A stretch of 64,000 nucleotides of DNA. Origin: DALYJJ01 sp033763935. Its GTDB lineage: Bacteria > Acidobacteriota > Terriglobia > Bryobacterales > Bryobacteraceae. Below are positions 39,364-46,910 of this stretch, piece by piece. The stretch is from NCBI GenBank assembly GCA_033763935.1, contig JANRJO010000016.1:101599-165598 (forward strand), given 5' to 3'. A program made the position numbers and the translations under genes. The number at the start of each line of letters is the position of its first letter. The first letter of the stretch is position 1. The notes below the pieces were generated by a model. It did no database searches. It worked only from the letters and a program-made list of their open reading frames with translations, and was not told the DNA's origin.

Positions 39364-41166
39364 ATGGGTGCGCAAACGATATACGACATCCTCGATCAGG
39401 CAGCCCGCAAATGGGGATCCCTGCCGGCGCTCCACCAACCCATTCCCGGCGGCAAGGGCTATCGCACTTACGATTGGGTCGAGTACCGCAAGGTGGTTGT
39501 TGAGATCGCCTCGGGACTTCGGTCGCTCGGCTATCGCCGCGGTGACATCCTGGGCCTCGCCTCCGAGACTCGCGCCGAATTCTACCTCGCAGACCTCGGC
39601 ATCATGTGCAACGGTTGCACGGCGGCCGCGGTTTATACCAGTTACCCCTCTGAGAACCAGGTGAAGACGCTGGCCGCCTGCGATGCGAAAGCGGTGTTCG
39701 TCGAGAGTCCCAAGATGCTGCGTTCCTTGCGAGCGGCGGGCGGGGACGCGCTTGCGGTGGTATGGATCCTGATGACGGGCGAGGCCGACGGCGTACTTAC
39801 CATGGACGCCGTTCGCGCCAAGGGCCGAGAGGCGCTCGCCGCCGATCCAGGCTGGTTTGACAAGATCCACCGCGAAGTATCGCCTGACGATCACGCGATT
39901 CTGTATCTGACCTCGGGCGCCACCGGCGAGCCCAAGATGGGACTGGTGAAGCACTCGGCGATCATCGCCAACGCGGCCATGGCGCCGCCCGTGCTGGAGA
40001 TCGGTCCTAAGGACGCAACGCTCGCGTTTCTGCCATCGGCGCACATCACCCAGCGTCTCGTGATGGAACTGCTCATGGTCTATATGGGCGTCCCGGTGCA
40101 TTTTTCGGAAGGGCTGACGAAGATGCCCAACGAACTGCGCGCTGTCCGGCCCACGTTTTTCGTGGCGCCGCCACGGGTGTGGGAGCGGGTGTACGCCAGC
40201 GTCACCACCGAGATCCGCCGCAAGCCGGCGCCGCTTCGCAAACTCGTATATATGGCCATCGGCCTTGGTTCGGAGGCCGCGCGCTACCGGCAGAGGGGAG
40301 AGGCGGTGCCCGGGTGGCTCAAGGCGGCGCTTAAGCCTTTCAACCGGATTGTCTTCGACAAAATACGAGCGCGGCTGGGCGGCCGCCTCCGCATTGCCGC
40401 CTCCGGGGCGGCCCCGCTCGGTAAAGAACTCGCCGATTTCTACGCTGCCATCGGCCTGCCCCTCATCGAAGGCTATGGGTTGACCGAGGGCGGTGTTGTG
40501 ACCCTGAATCCCACCGGCCGTCCCAAGCCGGGAAGCATCGGCAAGAAACTGCCCGGGGCCGATCTCATCCTTCGCATCGACGATGACGGCGAATTGTTGA
40601 TCAAGGGCCCAACCGTGTTCGCCGGCTACTACAAGGATCCCGCCTCTACCGCGGCCGTCCTGCGCGACGGATGGCTCTACACCGGCGACATCGCCGAATT
40701 GGACGACGACGGCTACTACTACATCACGGGCCGCAAAAAGGAACTCATCGTCTCCTCCAACGGTAAGAAGATCTATCCCGCGCGGATCGAGAGCCTGTTC
40801 AAGGTCGAGCCCATCGTGAATCAGGTGCTGCTCATCGGCGATCGCATGCCCTACGTCACCGCGCTGTTTACCGTCAACACGGCCGCCGCCGAGTCGCTTA
40901 ACGGCATGGAACCCTTTCGTGGCAAGACCGCACGGGACATTGCGCAAGCCGCTCCCGTCCAGGACGAGGTCAAGCGAGCGGTTTCGCGCGTCAACAGGCA
41001 CCTCGCATCGTTCGAGCAGATTCGCAAGTTCAAGGTCGTCGAGCGCGATTTCAGCATCGAGGAGGGCGAGATGACGCCTACGATGAAGGTCCGTAGGACG
41101 AGGGTGCTCGAGAACTTTCGCGAACGCGTGGCCGAAATGTACGCCGGCAAGGAAGAGTTTTTGTAG
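39364..41166 (+). CDS. Long-chain fatty-acid-CoA ligase (AMP-binding)
   Basis: A 600-residue acyl-CoA synthetase that activates fatty acids with ATP and CoA. The P-loop is LYLTSGATGEPKMGLVKH, the AMP-binding motif is EGYGLTEGG, and the hinge and lysine region is YTGDIAELDDDGYYYITGRKKEL. The long-chain form of the FadD15/Acsl type, with FKVEPIVNQVLLIGDR near the C-terminus, fits best. It is cytoplasmic or membrane-associated. The ATG at 39364 is clear. The gene stands alone between divergent and convergent genes, with the chain length preference unknown. Confidence 0.92.
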   Translation: MGAQTIYDILDQAARKWGSLPALHQPIPGGKGYRTYDWVEYRKVVVEIASGLRSLGYRRGDILGLASETRAEFYLADLGIMCNGCTAAAVYTSYPSENQVKTLAACDAKAVFVESPKMLRSLRAAGGDALAVVWILMTGEADGVLTMDAVRAKGREALAADPGWFDKIHREVSPDDHAILYLTSGATGEPKMGLVKHSAIIANAAMAPPVLEIGPKDATLAFLPSAHITQRLVMELLMVYMGVPVHFSEGLTKMPNELRAVRPTFFVAPPRVWERVYASVTTEIRRKPAPLRKLVYMAIGLGSEAARYRQRGEAVPGWLKAALKPFNRIVFDKIRARLGGRLRIAASGAAPLGKELADFYAAIGLPLIEGYGLTEGGVVTLNPTGRPKPGSIGKKLPGADLILRIDDDGELLIKGPTVFAGYYKDPASTAAVLRDGWLYTGDIAELDDDGYYYITGRKKELIVSSNGKKIYPARIESLFKVEPIVNQVLLIGDRMPYVTALFTVNTAAAESLNGMEPFRGKTARDIAQAAPVQDEVKRAVSRVNRHLASFEQIRKFKVVERDFSIEEGEMTPTMKVRRTRVLENFRERVAEMYAGKEEFL

Positions 41167-41172
41167 GCTCGT

Positions 41173-42309
41173 TTATAGGGTGAGGATACACTCCACGCCC
41201 TCGCGGAACGGATCCCCGCGTGTGATCAGACTCAGCACCAGGTAGGCTTCCCGCTCGAAGTCGTAAAAGTACCCCGGCTGCACCAGCACGCCGCGCCGCT
41301 CCAGTAAGTCGAGCGTCCACTCCTCTTCGCTTCGTATCTTCGGCACCCGCAAAATCGCATACCAGCCGCCTTCCACATCCAGAAGTTCGAAGGCGGGAGC
41401 TTCCGCCGTTACTCGCTGCAGGTAGGCAAGGTTCTCGTGAAGCCGTGCCATCAGCATTTCCTGGAAGCCGGAGGAGAGCGCCAGCAACGCGGGTGCGGCC
41501 ACCTGCACCGGGGTGCCCACCGACAAGTATGTGTCGGCGATGAGTTCCAGCCGTTCGAGGGCGCTTTCTCGCAGGTGAGGGGGGCCTCCGACCACCATCC
41601 ACCCCAACTTCATCTGCGGCAGGCCCGCGGCCTTCGATAGACCGCCGAGGGTAAAGGTCAGAACCGGCGCCTCGCCGCTGAGCGATACCCGGTTCGGGTC
41701 GCTGCGCAGCGCATAGTCAAAAAACACCTCGTCGGAGATCAACGCGAGACCGTGCCGCGCCGCGAGGTCGAACAGAAGATCGCGCTCCGCGGCTTTGAGG
41801 AACGATCCCGTCGGGTTGTTCGGGTTGACGGCCACGATAGCGCGCGTTCTTGGCGTGACGGCATCTGCGATTGAGGCCGGATCGACCTGCCAGCGCCCAT
41901 GGTAGTCCAGGCGATACGGTTTCGCCTCCACGGACTCAAACGCGGCAAGGTACTCGAACAGGGGATAGGAGGGACGGGGAACCAGGATCTCATCTCCCGG
42001 ATCCGCGAGTAACTTAAACAGCCAGGAGTAACTCTCGCTGGTGCTCGAAGTGAGTAGCACGGATTGCGCATCGACGCCCGGAAAACGCTGTGCCACCGCG
42101 TGCCTGGTGCTGTCCAGCCCGAACGGCGAGGGGTCGTACACCGCCAGCCGCGGTGATGCGAAAACCGCGCGCAAGTCCGGCGCGTCGAAAGCGCGGGTGG
42201 GGTTGGACTCCGTGAGATCGAGGACCTTGAGCCCGCAACTCCGGCGCTCGGCGAGCGCGCGGCTCAGGCGGTTGCCCTCGAAGCGGGCTGGAAGGCGGCG
42301 CGAGAACAC
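41173..42309 (-). CDS. PLP-dependent aminotransferase, class I/II
   Basis: A 378-residue fold-type I aminotransferase. The conserved Asn lies in NPNNPTGSF, Asp in LISDEVFFDYAL, and the PLP-binding region is TLGGLSKAAGLPQMKLGW with the Schiff-base lysine after the first Ser. It starts near MFSRRLPARFEGN and aligns with the AspC/AlaA-like branch. Amino-donor and acceptor are not predictable. It converges with the acyl-CoA synthetase gene with a 6-base gap. Confidence 0.9.
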   Translation of the reverse strand: MFSRRLPARFEGNRLSRALAERRSCGLKVLDLTESNPTRAFDAPDLRAVFASPRLAVYDPSPFGLDSTRHAVAQRFPGVDAQSVLLTSSTSESYSWLFKLLADPGDEILVPRPSYPLFEYLAAFESVEAKPYRLDYHGRWQVDPASIADAVTPRTRAIVAVNPNNPTGSFLKAAERDLLFDLAARHGLALISDEVFFDYALRSDPNRVSLSGEAPVLTFTLGGLSKAAGLPQMKLGWMVVGGPPHLRESALERLELIADTYLSVGTPVQVAAPALLALSSGFQEMLMARLHENLAYLQRVTAEAPAFELLDVEGGWYAILRVPKIRSEEEWTLDLLERRGVLVQPGYFYDFEREAYLVLSLITRGDPFREGVECILTL

Positions 42310-42346
42310 CTTTCTATCGTAAGGGGTGGCGCTCCGCCACTAACCG

Positions 42347-43423
42347 TCAGTCGTCCAACCAGTCTTCGTCGCGGCTGCGACGGCTTGTGCTGCTGCCAGA
42401 GCCGCCCGGCTCCGAGATCTCCGCCACCAACTCGCCCGCGTGCTCGGAAGGCGCGACGGAGGCGATGTCAGCCTGCGAGATGATGCCGCGGATCTTGCCC
42501 GAGCGGTCGCAGACCAACACGCGGCGTACCTGCTTGCTCTGCATGCGGTCGATCACGTCTTCAAGCAGATCGTCCGGCTTGACCGCGATGACATCGCTCG
42601 TCATCACGTCGTTGACCGTCAAATCCGATGTGCTCTTGCCTTTCGCGATGGCCCGCACAACGATGTCCCGGTCCGTGATCATGCCCACCGGCCGGCGGTT
42701 CGCCTTGCTGTCCACGACAGGAATGGCTCCCGTGTCGTAATCCACCATCAGCTCCGCCACTTCTTCAAGCGTGGTCTCCGGTGTGCAGAGGATTGGCGAA
42801 TCGGTCATTACGTCGCGAGCCTGCATGTTCGAAGCCATGCTGCCGCGACGCCCGCGGCGTTCACTTGCCATCTCGGCAAAGCGCCCCGCGCCCTGCTGAG
42901 CGGCGCTCGTCGCCCGCTCCATCAGGTTGCTCGCGCCGCGTCCCAGGTTCCTTGCTCCGCGCCGCGCCCGACGAGTGCCTTCCTCCAAGAGCTGAGAGGC
43001 ACTCTCACGATTCATCAGGAAGTACGCGAGAGCTCCAATCGACCCCGCTGCAATCGCGGAATACAAACCCACGCGGGAGCCGCCCCAGCGGCTCTCTTCT
43101 TCGTTCCAGTCGTCGTACCGGCCGCTGGTGCCAGAGCTCCCCGAGTACGGCTGCCCCGCGCCGTAGGTGCTCGATGTTGTCGGACCCGCGCCCGACGAGC
43201 CGGATTCGCCATACATGCTGCCGGCCGCACCGGAGCCGGAGTGCCCGCCGCCCGTCGAGCCGTACCCGCCCGAGCCTGATCCGCTGCCCGTGGTTCCCGC
43301 GCCGCCCGTACCTGTGGAACCGCTGCCGCCGGTGCCTAGACCGGAACTCCCCGCGCCGGAGCCGCGGGTCGACGACCCGGTACCTTTCGTCGTCTGGTCC
43401 GTCTTGTCCTTGTCGATGGCCAT
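42347..43423 (-). CDS. CBS-domain protein with Gly/Ser-rich N-terminus and one membrane segment
   Basis: A 358-residue protein. The first 110 residues are nearly all Gly, Ser and Thr (GTGGSGSTGTGG style) and are probably disordered. One hydrophobic segment follows (GLYSAIAAGSIGALAYFLM, about 119-137), then a basic helix and two CBS domains (about 205-325) starting QARDVMTDSPILCTPETT, with VNDVMTSDVIAVKPDDLL. CBS pairs bind adenine nucleotides. GGAGG lies 6 bases before the ATG at 43423. The frame continues upstream to 44104 only as antisense of the propeller gene. Function unknown. Confidence 0.87.
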   Translation of the reverse strand: MAIDKDKTDQTTKGTGSSTRGSGAGSSGLGTGGSGSTGTGGAGTTGSGSGSGGYGSTGGGHSGSGAAGSMYGESGSSGAGPTTSSTYGAGQPYSGSSGTSGRYDDWNEEESRWGGSRVGLYSAIAAGSIGALAYFLMNRESASQLLEEGTRRARRGARNLGRGASNLMERATSAAQQGAGRFAEMASERRGRRGSMASNMQARDVMTDSPILCTPETTLEEVAELMVDYDTGAIPVVDSKANRRPVGMITDRDIVVRAIAKGKSTSDLTVNDVMTSDVIAVKPDDLLEDVIDRMQSKQVRRVLVCDRSGKIRGIISQADIASVAPSEHAGELVAEISEPGGSGSSTSRRSRDEDWLDD

Positions 43424-43483
43424 AGGTTGCCTCCTTCGGCGGTTGGACTCTGGTTTTCCGAAACGGTTACAGTTGATCGAACT

Positions 43484-44710
43484 ATGAGACGGCGCGATTT
43501 CCTCCCCACCCTGCTGGCCCCGGCGCTGCCCGCCGCGGCGCAGACGCGAAACGACTGGCCCCAATGGCGCGGACCGCAGCGCAGCGGTTTGTCGAACGAA
43601 ACCGGCCTGCTGCAGCAGTGGCCCGAAAACGGTCCGCCGATGGTCTGGACAGCGAAGGAACTCGGCGAAGGCTATGGCAGCGTCTCCATGCTGGGCGACC
43701 GTCTTCTGGTGCAGGGCGCCAAAGGCGCGCAGAGCGTCGTGATGTGTTTGAACCGCGGCGACGGCAAGCAACTCTGGGCTGCTACTGTCGGCCGCAAAAT
43801 GGATGACGACCGGGGGTCCGGTCCGCGCGGGACACCGACCATCGATGGCGACCGTGTTTACGTCCTCGGCGAAGCGGGCGACCTGGTCTGTTTGAAGCTC
43901 TCGGACGGAAGCCCGGTATGGAAACTCTCCATCCTGAGCGAATTCGGCGGTAGCAATCCCAACTGGCTGATCAGCGAGTCGCCTTTGATTGACGGGTCGA
44001 AACTCATCGTTACGCCGGGCGGCAAGGGCGCGGGGATCGTGGCCCTGGACAAGATGACCGGGAAGACCGTCTGGACGAGCAAGGAACTCAGCGACCCCGC
44101 TCATTACTCCTCATGCATCGCCGCGGATGTCGCCGGCGTGCGCGCGATCATGACAATTACCAGCGGGGCGGCGGTAGGCGTCCGCGCCAACGACGGCAAA
44201 CTGCTGTGGCGCTATCAGCAAGTGGCCAACCGCGTCGCGAATGTGACGACGCCGGTGGTCTCGGGCAACAAAGTCTTCTACTCCACCGCCTACGGCACGG
44301 GTTGCGCGCTGCTTGAGCTTACGCCTAAGAACGGAGCGCTTGAGGCTCGGGAAGTTTACTTCAACCGCGACATGCAGAACCACCACGGCGGCGTTGTCCT
44401 GGTGAACGGGCACCTCTACGGTTTCTCGAACGCGATCCTGACGTGCATGGACTTCCAGACGGGCGCGGTCAAGTGGCGCGACCGCAGCGTGGGTAAGGGC
44501 TCCCTGACGTTTGCCGACGGGCGCCTCTACCTGTTGGGCGAGGGGAACACCGTGGGCCTCGCCGAAGCGACACCGGATGCCTATCGTGAAAAGGGCCGAT
44601 TCCGCATTGCGGACCAGGGACTTCCCAGCTGGGCGCATCCCGTGGTATGCGGCGGCCGGCTCTACATTCGTAATCAGTCCACGCTCACCTGCTACAACAT
44701 CAAGGCGTAG
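43484..44710 (+). CDS. Exported PQQ-type beta-propeller protein
   Basis: A 408-residue protein with a Tat-like signal (MRRRDFLPTLLAPALPAAA, twin arginine then hydrophobic). The mature protein starts NDWPQWRGPQRSGLS, a common opening of pyrrolo-quinoline-like propeller proteins of soil bacteria. Repeated WD-type blades follow: LLVQGAKGAQSVVMCLNR, GDGKQLWAATVG, LSDGSPVWKLSI and MTGKTVWTSKEL. No PQQ cofactor site is evident, so it is probably a scaffold or an enzyme-accessory protein. The start at 43484 gives the signal; the earlier one at 43427 does not. Confidence 0.85.
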   Translation: MRRRDFLPTLLAPALPAAAQTRNDWPQWRGPQRSGLSNETGLLQQWPENGPPMVWTAKELGEGYGSVSMLGDRLLVQGAKGAQSVVMCLNRGDGKQLWAATVGRKMDDDRGSGPRGTPTIDGDRVYVLGEAGDLVCLKLSDGSPVWKLSILSEFGGSNPNWLISESPLIDGSKLIVTPGGKGAGIVALDKMTGKTVWTSKELSDPAHYSSCIAADVAGVRAIMTITSGAAVGVRANDGKLLWRYQQVANRVANVTTPVVSGNKVFYSTAYGTGCALLELTPKNGALEAREVYFNRDMQNHHGGVVLVNGHLYGFSNAILTCMDFQTGAVKWRDRSVGKGSLTFADGRLYLLGEGNTVGLAEATPDAYREKGRFRIADQGLPSWAHPVVCGGRLYIRNQSTLTCYNIKA

Positions 44711-44747
44711 GCTGTAACAGGTTCCCTCGCGGAGGAGTCCCACGGGC

Positions 44748-45182
44748 ATGAGGAACCTAACACTTCCGTTTGCCGGTCTCCTTTTGGTTGGAATGTCCAT
44801 CGGGTGCAGCCGCACCGATACGGCGCGCACCGGAGATGCCGCGCCGGGCACCACCAGCCCCGGGACAACTGCCGCGGCGCGCAACGCCGAGGAGCGCCGC
44901 GAGTATCGCGAAACGATGCAGCGCCGTTACGACGACATCGATCGCAAGATCAACGACCTCGAGGAGCGCGCCGAGCGCGGTGGGAAAAAAGTGAAGGCGG
45001 AAACGCGCGAAGCGATCAACGACTTGAAAGCACAGCGCAAGGAGATCTCCGCACGCATGAGCCGCATCGATAACGAGGCCGCCGAAGGCTGGAACGATTT
45101 CAAGCGCGGCATGGGCGAAGCCATGGATAAGCTCGAGAGCGGCTACAACCGCACTCTGGAAGCCATGAAGACCGATCGTTAA
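44748..45182 (+). CDS. Small lipoprotein with coiled coil
   Basis: A 144-residue predicted lipoprotein. The lipobox is GMSIGC (Cys20). After a Thr/Ala/Gly-rich linker (21-45), residues 46-140 form a charged amphipathic coiled coil (RRYDDIDRKINDLEERAERGG, in pieces IDRKINDLEERA and IDNEAAEGWNDFKRG). It resembles short coiled-coil proteins of stress regions (sll1863-like). A GGAGGAG site precedes the ATG by about ten bases. It follows the propeller gene in the same direction and overlaps PdxH in the opposite direction by 4 bases. Function unknown. Confidence 0.75.
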   Translation: MRNLTLPFAGLLLVGMSIGCSRTDTARTGDAAPGTTSPGTTAAARNAEERREYRETMQRRYDDIDRKINDLEERAERGGKKVKAETREAINDLKAQRKEISARMSRIDNEAAEGWNDFKRGMGEAMDKLESGYNRTLEAMKTDR

Positions 45183-45817
45183 GGCGCCAGCCGGCTCAAC
45201 TTGTACCCGCCGTCGTCCCGCACGTAGAGAAGCCGGTCATGCAGCCGGTCCGGGCGTCCCTGCCAGAACTCGACGGATTCGGGGCGGACACAGTATCCGC
45301 CCCAATACTCCGGTAGCGGAATCTCCTGGTCGGGATAGGCGGCGTCGAGGTCCGCCACTCTCTGCTCCAACACTTCGCGCCCCGGGATGACGGCGCTCTG
45401 CGGGGAGGCAAGCGCGCTCAATCTGCTCCGCCGTGGCCGCCGTCGGAAATATGCTTCACTCACCTCGCGGGAGGTACGTTGCGCCACGCCCCGCACCCGC
45501 ACCTGGCGCTCCAGCACGTCCCAGTAGAAGACCAGTGCACAGCGCGGATTCTTCTCCAGCTCTCCCGCCTTGTGGCTCTCATAGTTCGTAAAGAACCGGA
45601 AGCCTTCATCGTCGAAGCCTTTCAGCAACACCATGCGTGCGGAGGGTACTCCCGCGCTCGTCGCCGTAGCGAGGGTCATTGCCGTCGGCTCGCGCAGACC
45701 TGACCTAATCGCCTCGTCCAGCCAGGCGCCGAACAACTCCAGCGGGTTCGCCGGTGCGTCCGCTTCGAGCAACGTCGTGCTCCGATACTGTTGCCTCAAA
45801 TCCGCGATGTCTCTCAC
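45179..45817 (-). CDS. pdxH: Pyridoxine/pyridoxamine 5'-phosphate oxidase
   Basis: FMN enzyme that makes pyridoxal 5'-phosphate from the pyridoxine or pyridoxamine phosphate forms, in the cytoplasm. The 212 residues match PdxH: MRDIADLRQQYR at the start, AMTLATATSAGVPSARMVLLKG, FFTNYESHKAGEL, and near the C-terminus WGGYCVRPESVEFWQGRPDRLHDR (read as YCVRPESVEFWQG and RPDRLHDRLL). The conserved R-x-H near the end is present. The gene is divergent from the Tudor-like small gene. Confidence 0.95.
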   Translation of the reverse strand: MRDIADLRQQYRSTTLLEADAPANPLELFGAWLDEAIRSGLREPTAMTLATATSAGVPSARMVLLKGFDDEGFRFFTNYESHKAGELEKNPRCALVFYWDVLERQVRVRGVAQRTSREVSEAYFRRRPRRSRLSALASPQSAVIPGREVLEQRVADLDAAYPDQEIPLPEYWGGYCVRPESVEFWQGRPDRLHDRLLYVRDDGGYKLSRLAP

Positions 45818-45898
45818 TTCCCATTAGAGTCCGCGCAAGTCGGCTCGCTCGACATTATTAAGTGATTGTGTTCTAATGAATTAAGAGGGAGACCCGCA

Positions 45899-46135
45899 AT
45901 GGCTGCAAAACCGGCATTCGCCCAGGGCGCCCAGGTAGAGCACCCCAAGTTCGGCTTGGGCAGCGTCCTATCCTGCAATGACGAGTACATTGTAATCAAG
46001 TTCGACGACTTTGGCGAGAAGAAATTCGTGGCCTCGATTGCGGTTCCCAATCTGAAGAAGAGCGACCGTCAACCTCCAGTGGAAAAGCGCGCCCGCGCAA
46101 CGCGCAAGAAGGCGCCGGCCGCCGCACAGTCCTAG
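45899..46135 (+). CDS. Small Tudor-like (PcrA C-terminal-type) protein, 78 residues
   Basis: A 78-residue cytoplasmic protein. GAQVEHPKFGLGSVLSCNDEYIVIKFDDFGEKKF (here split as VEHPKFGLGSVLS and VIKFDDFGEKKF) matches the SH3/Tudor-like domain at the C-terminus of UvrD/PcrA helicases (DUF3553-like). The tail after about residue 55 is lysine-rich and probably disordered. In helicases this domain binds RNA polymerase, so a free-standing copy could do the same or bind nucleic acid. The ATG at 45899 has GAGGGAG before it. It lies upstream of purQ with a 96-base gap. It is not PurS. Confidence 0.72.
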   Translation: MAAKPAFAQGAQVEHPKFGLGSVLSCNDEYIVIKFDDFGEKKFVASIAVPNLKKSDRQPPVEKRARATRKKAPAAAQS

Positions 46136-46231
46136 TCCTCGCTTCCCGTTCCAGTCCCGCCCGCAGCGTCCTGTGCACGAGCTTTTGGTGTGCCTTCCGT
46201 CACGACTCTGTTAAACTGAGGATTCCCTTTC

Positions 46232-46909
46232 ATGAAATTCGGCGTCGTTGTCTTCCCCGGCAGCAACCGCGATCATGACATCGAAGATACGGTCACCCGT
46301 GTCCTCGGCGAATCGGCGCAAACCCTGTGGCACGGAGATTCCAGCGTGGGCAACGTCGACGCCGTCGTCCTGCCCGGCGGATTCTCCTACGGCGACTATC
46401 TGCGGTGCGGCGCGATTGCCAAATTCTCGCCCATCATGCAAGCCATCCGCGCGTTCGCCGCTGACGGCGGGCTGGTGCTCGGCATCTGCAACGGCTTCCA
46501 GATCCTGGTGGAAAGCGGTCTGCTTCCCGGCGCCCTGGTGCGCAACCGGTCCCTGAAGTTCGTCTGCAGGCACGTCGACCTGCGCATTCAGACTGTAAAC
46601 TCGCCCTTCACCGCCAGCGGTACGAAAGGCCAGATGTTGCGCGTGCCGGTGGCTCACGGAGAAGGCTGCTACTACGCCGACGAGCGTACCCTCGATGAAC
46701 TCGAGGCGGAGGACCGCGTGGTGTTCCGCTACGTTCAGAATCCGAACGGCTCGCTCCGCGACATCGCGGGAATCCTCAACAAGGAGCGCAACGTGATGGG
46801 TCTGATGCCGCACCCGGAAGACGCCTGCGAGCCGCTGATGGGTTCGACGGATGGCCTCGTCATCTTCCGCTCAATGGTCGCGGAACTCGCCGCCGCGGGC
46901 GCGAAGTAA
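46232..46909 (+). CDS. purQ: Phosphoribosylformylglycinamidine synthase glutaminase subunit
   Basis: Supplies ammonia from glutamine to the FGAM synthase complex in purine synthesis (225 residues). The triad nucleophile is Cys86 in GICNGFQILVESG, and HPEDACEPLMG near the end holds the His and Glu. KFGVVVFPGSNRDHD is the typical start. PurL is encoded 1 base after the stop and PurF 3 bases after purL, so the three form an operon. In the three-protein form of this synthase, PurS bridges PurQ and PurL, but no purS gene is seen here. Confidence 0.96.
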   Translation: MKFGVVVFPGSNRDHDIEDTVTRVLGESAQTLWHGDSSVGNVDAVVLPGGFSYGDYLRCGAIAKFSPIMQAIRAFAADGGLVLGICNGFQILVESGLLPGALVRNRSLKFVCRHVDLRIQTVNSPFTASGTKGQMLRVPVAHGEGCYYADERTLDELEAEDRVVFRYVQNPNGSLRDIAGILNKERNVMGLMPHPEDACEPLMGSTDGLVIFRSMVAELAAAGAK

Positions 46910-46910
46910 C

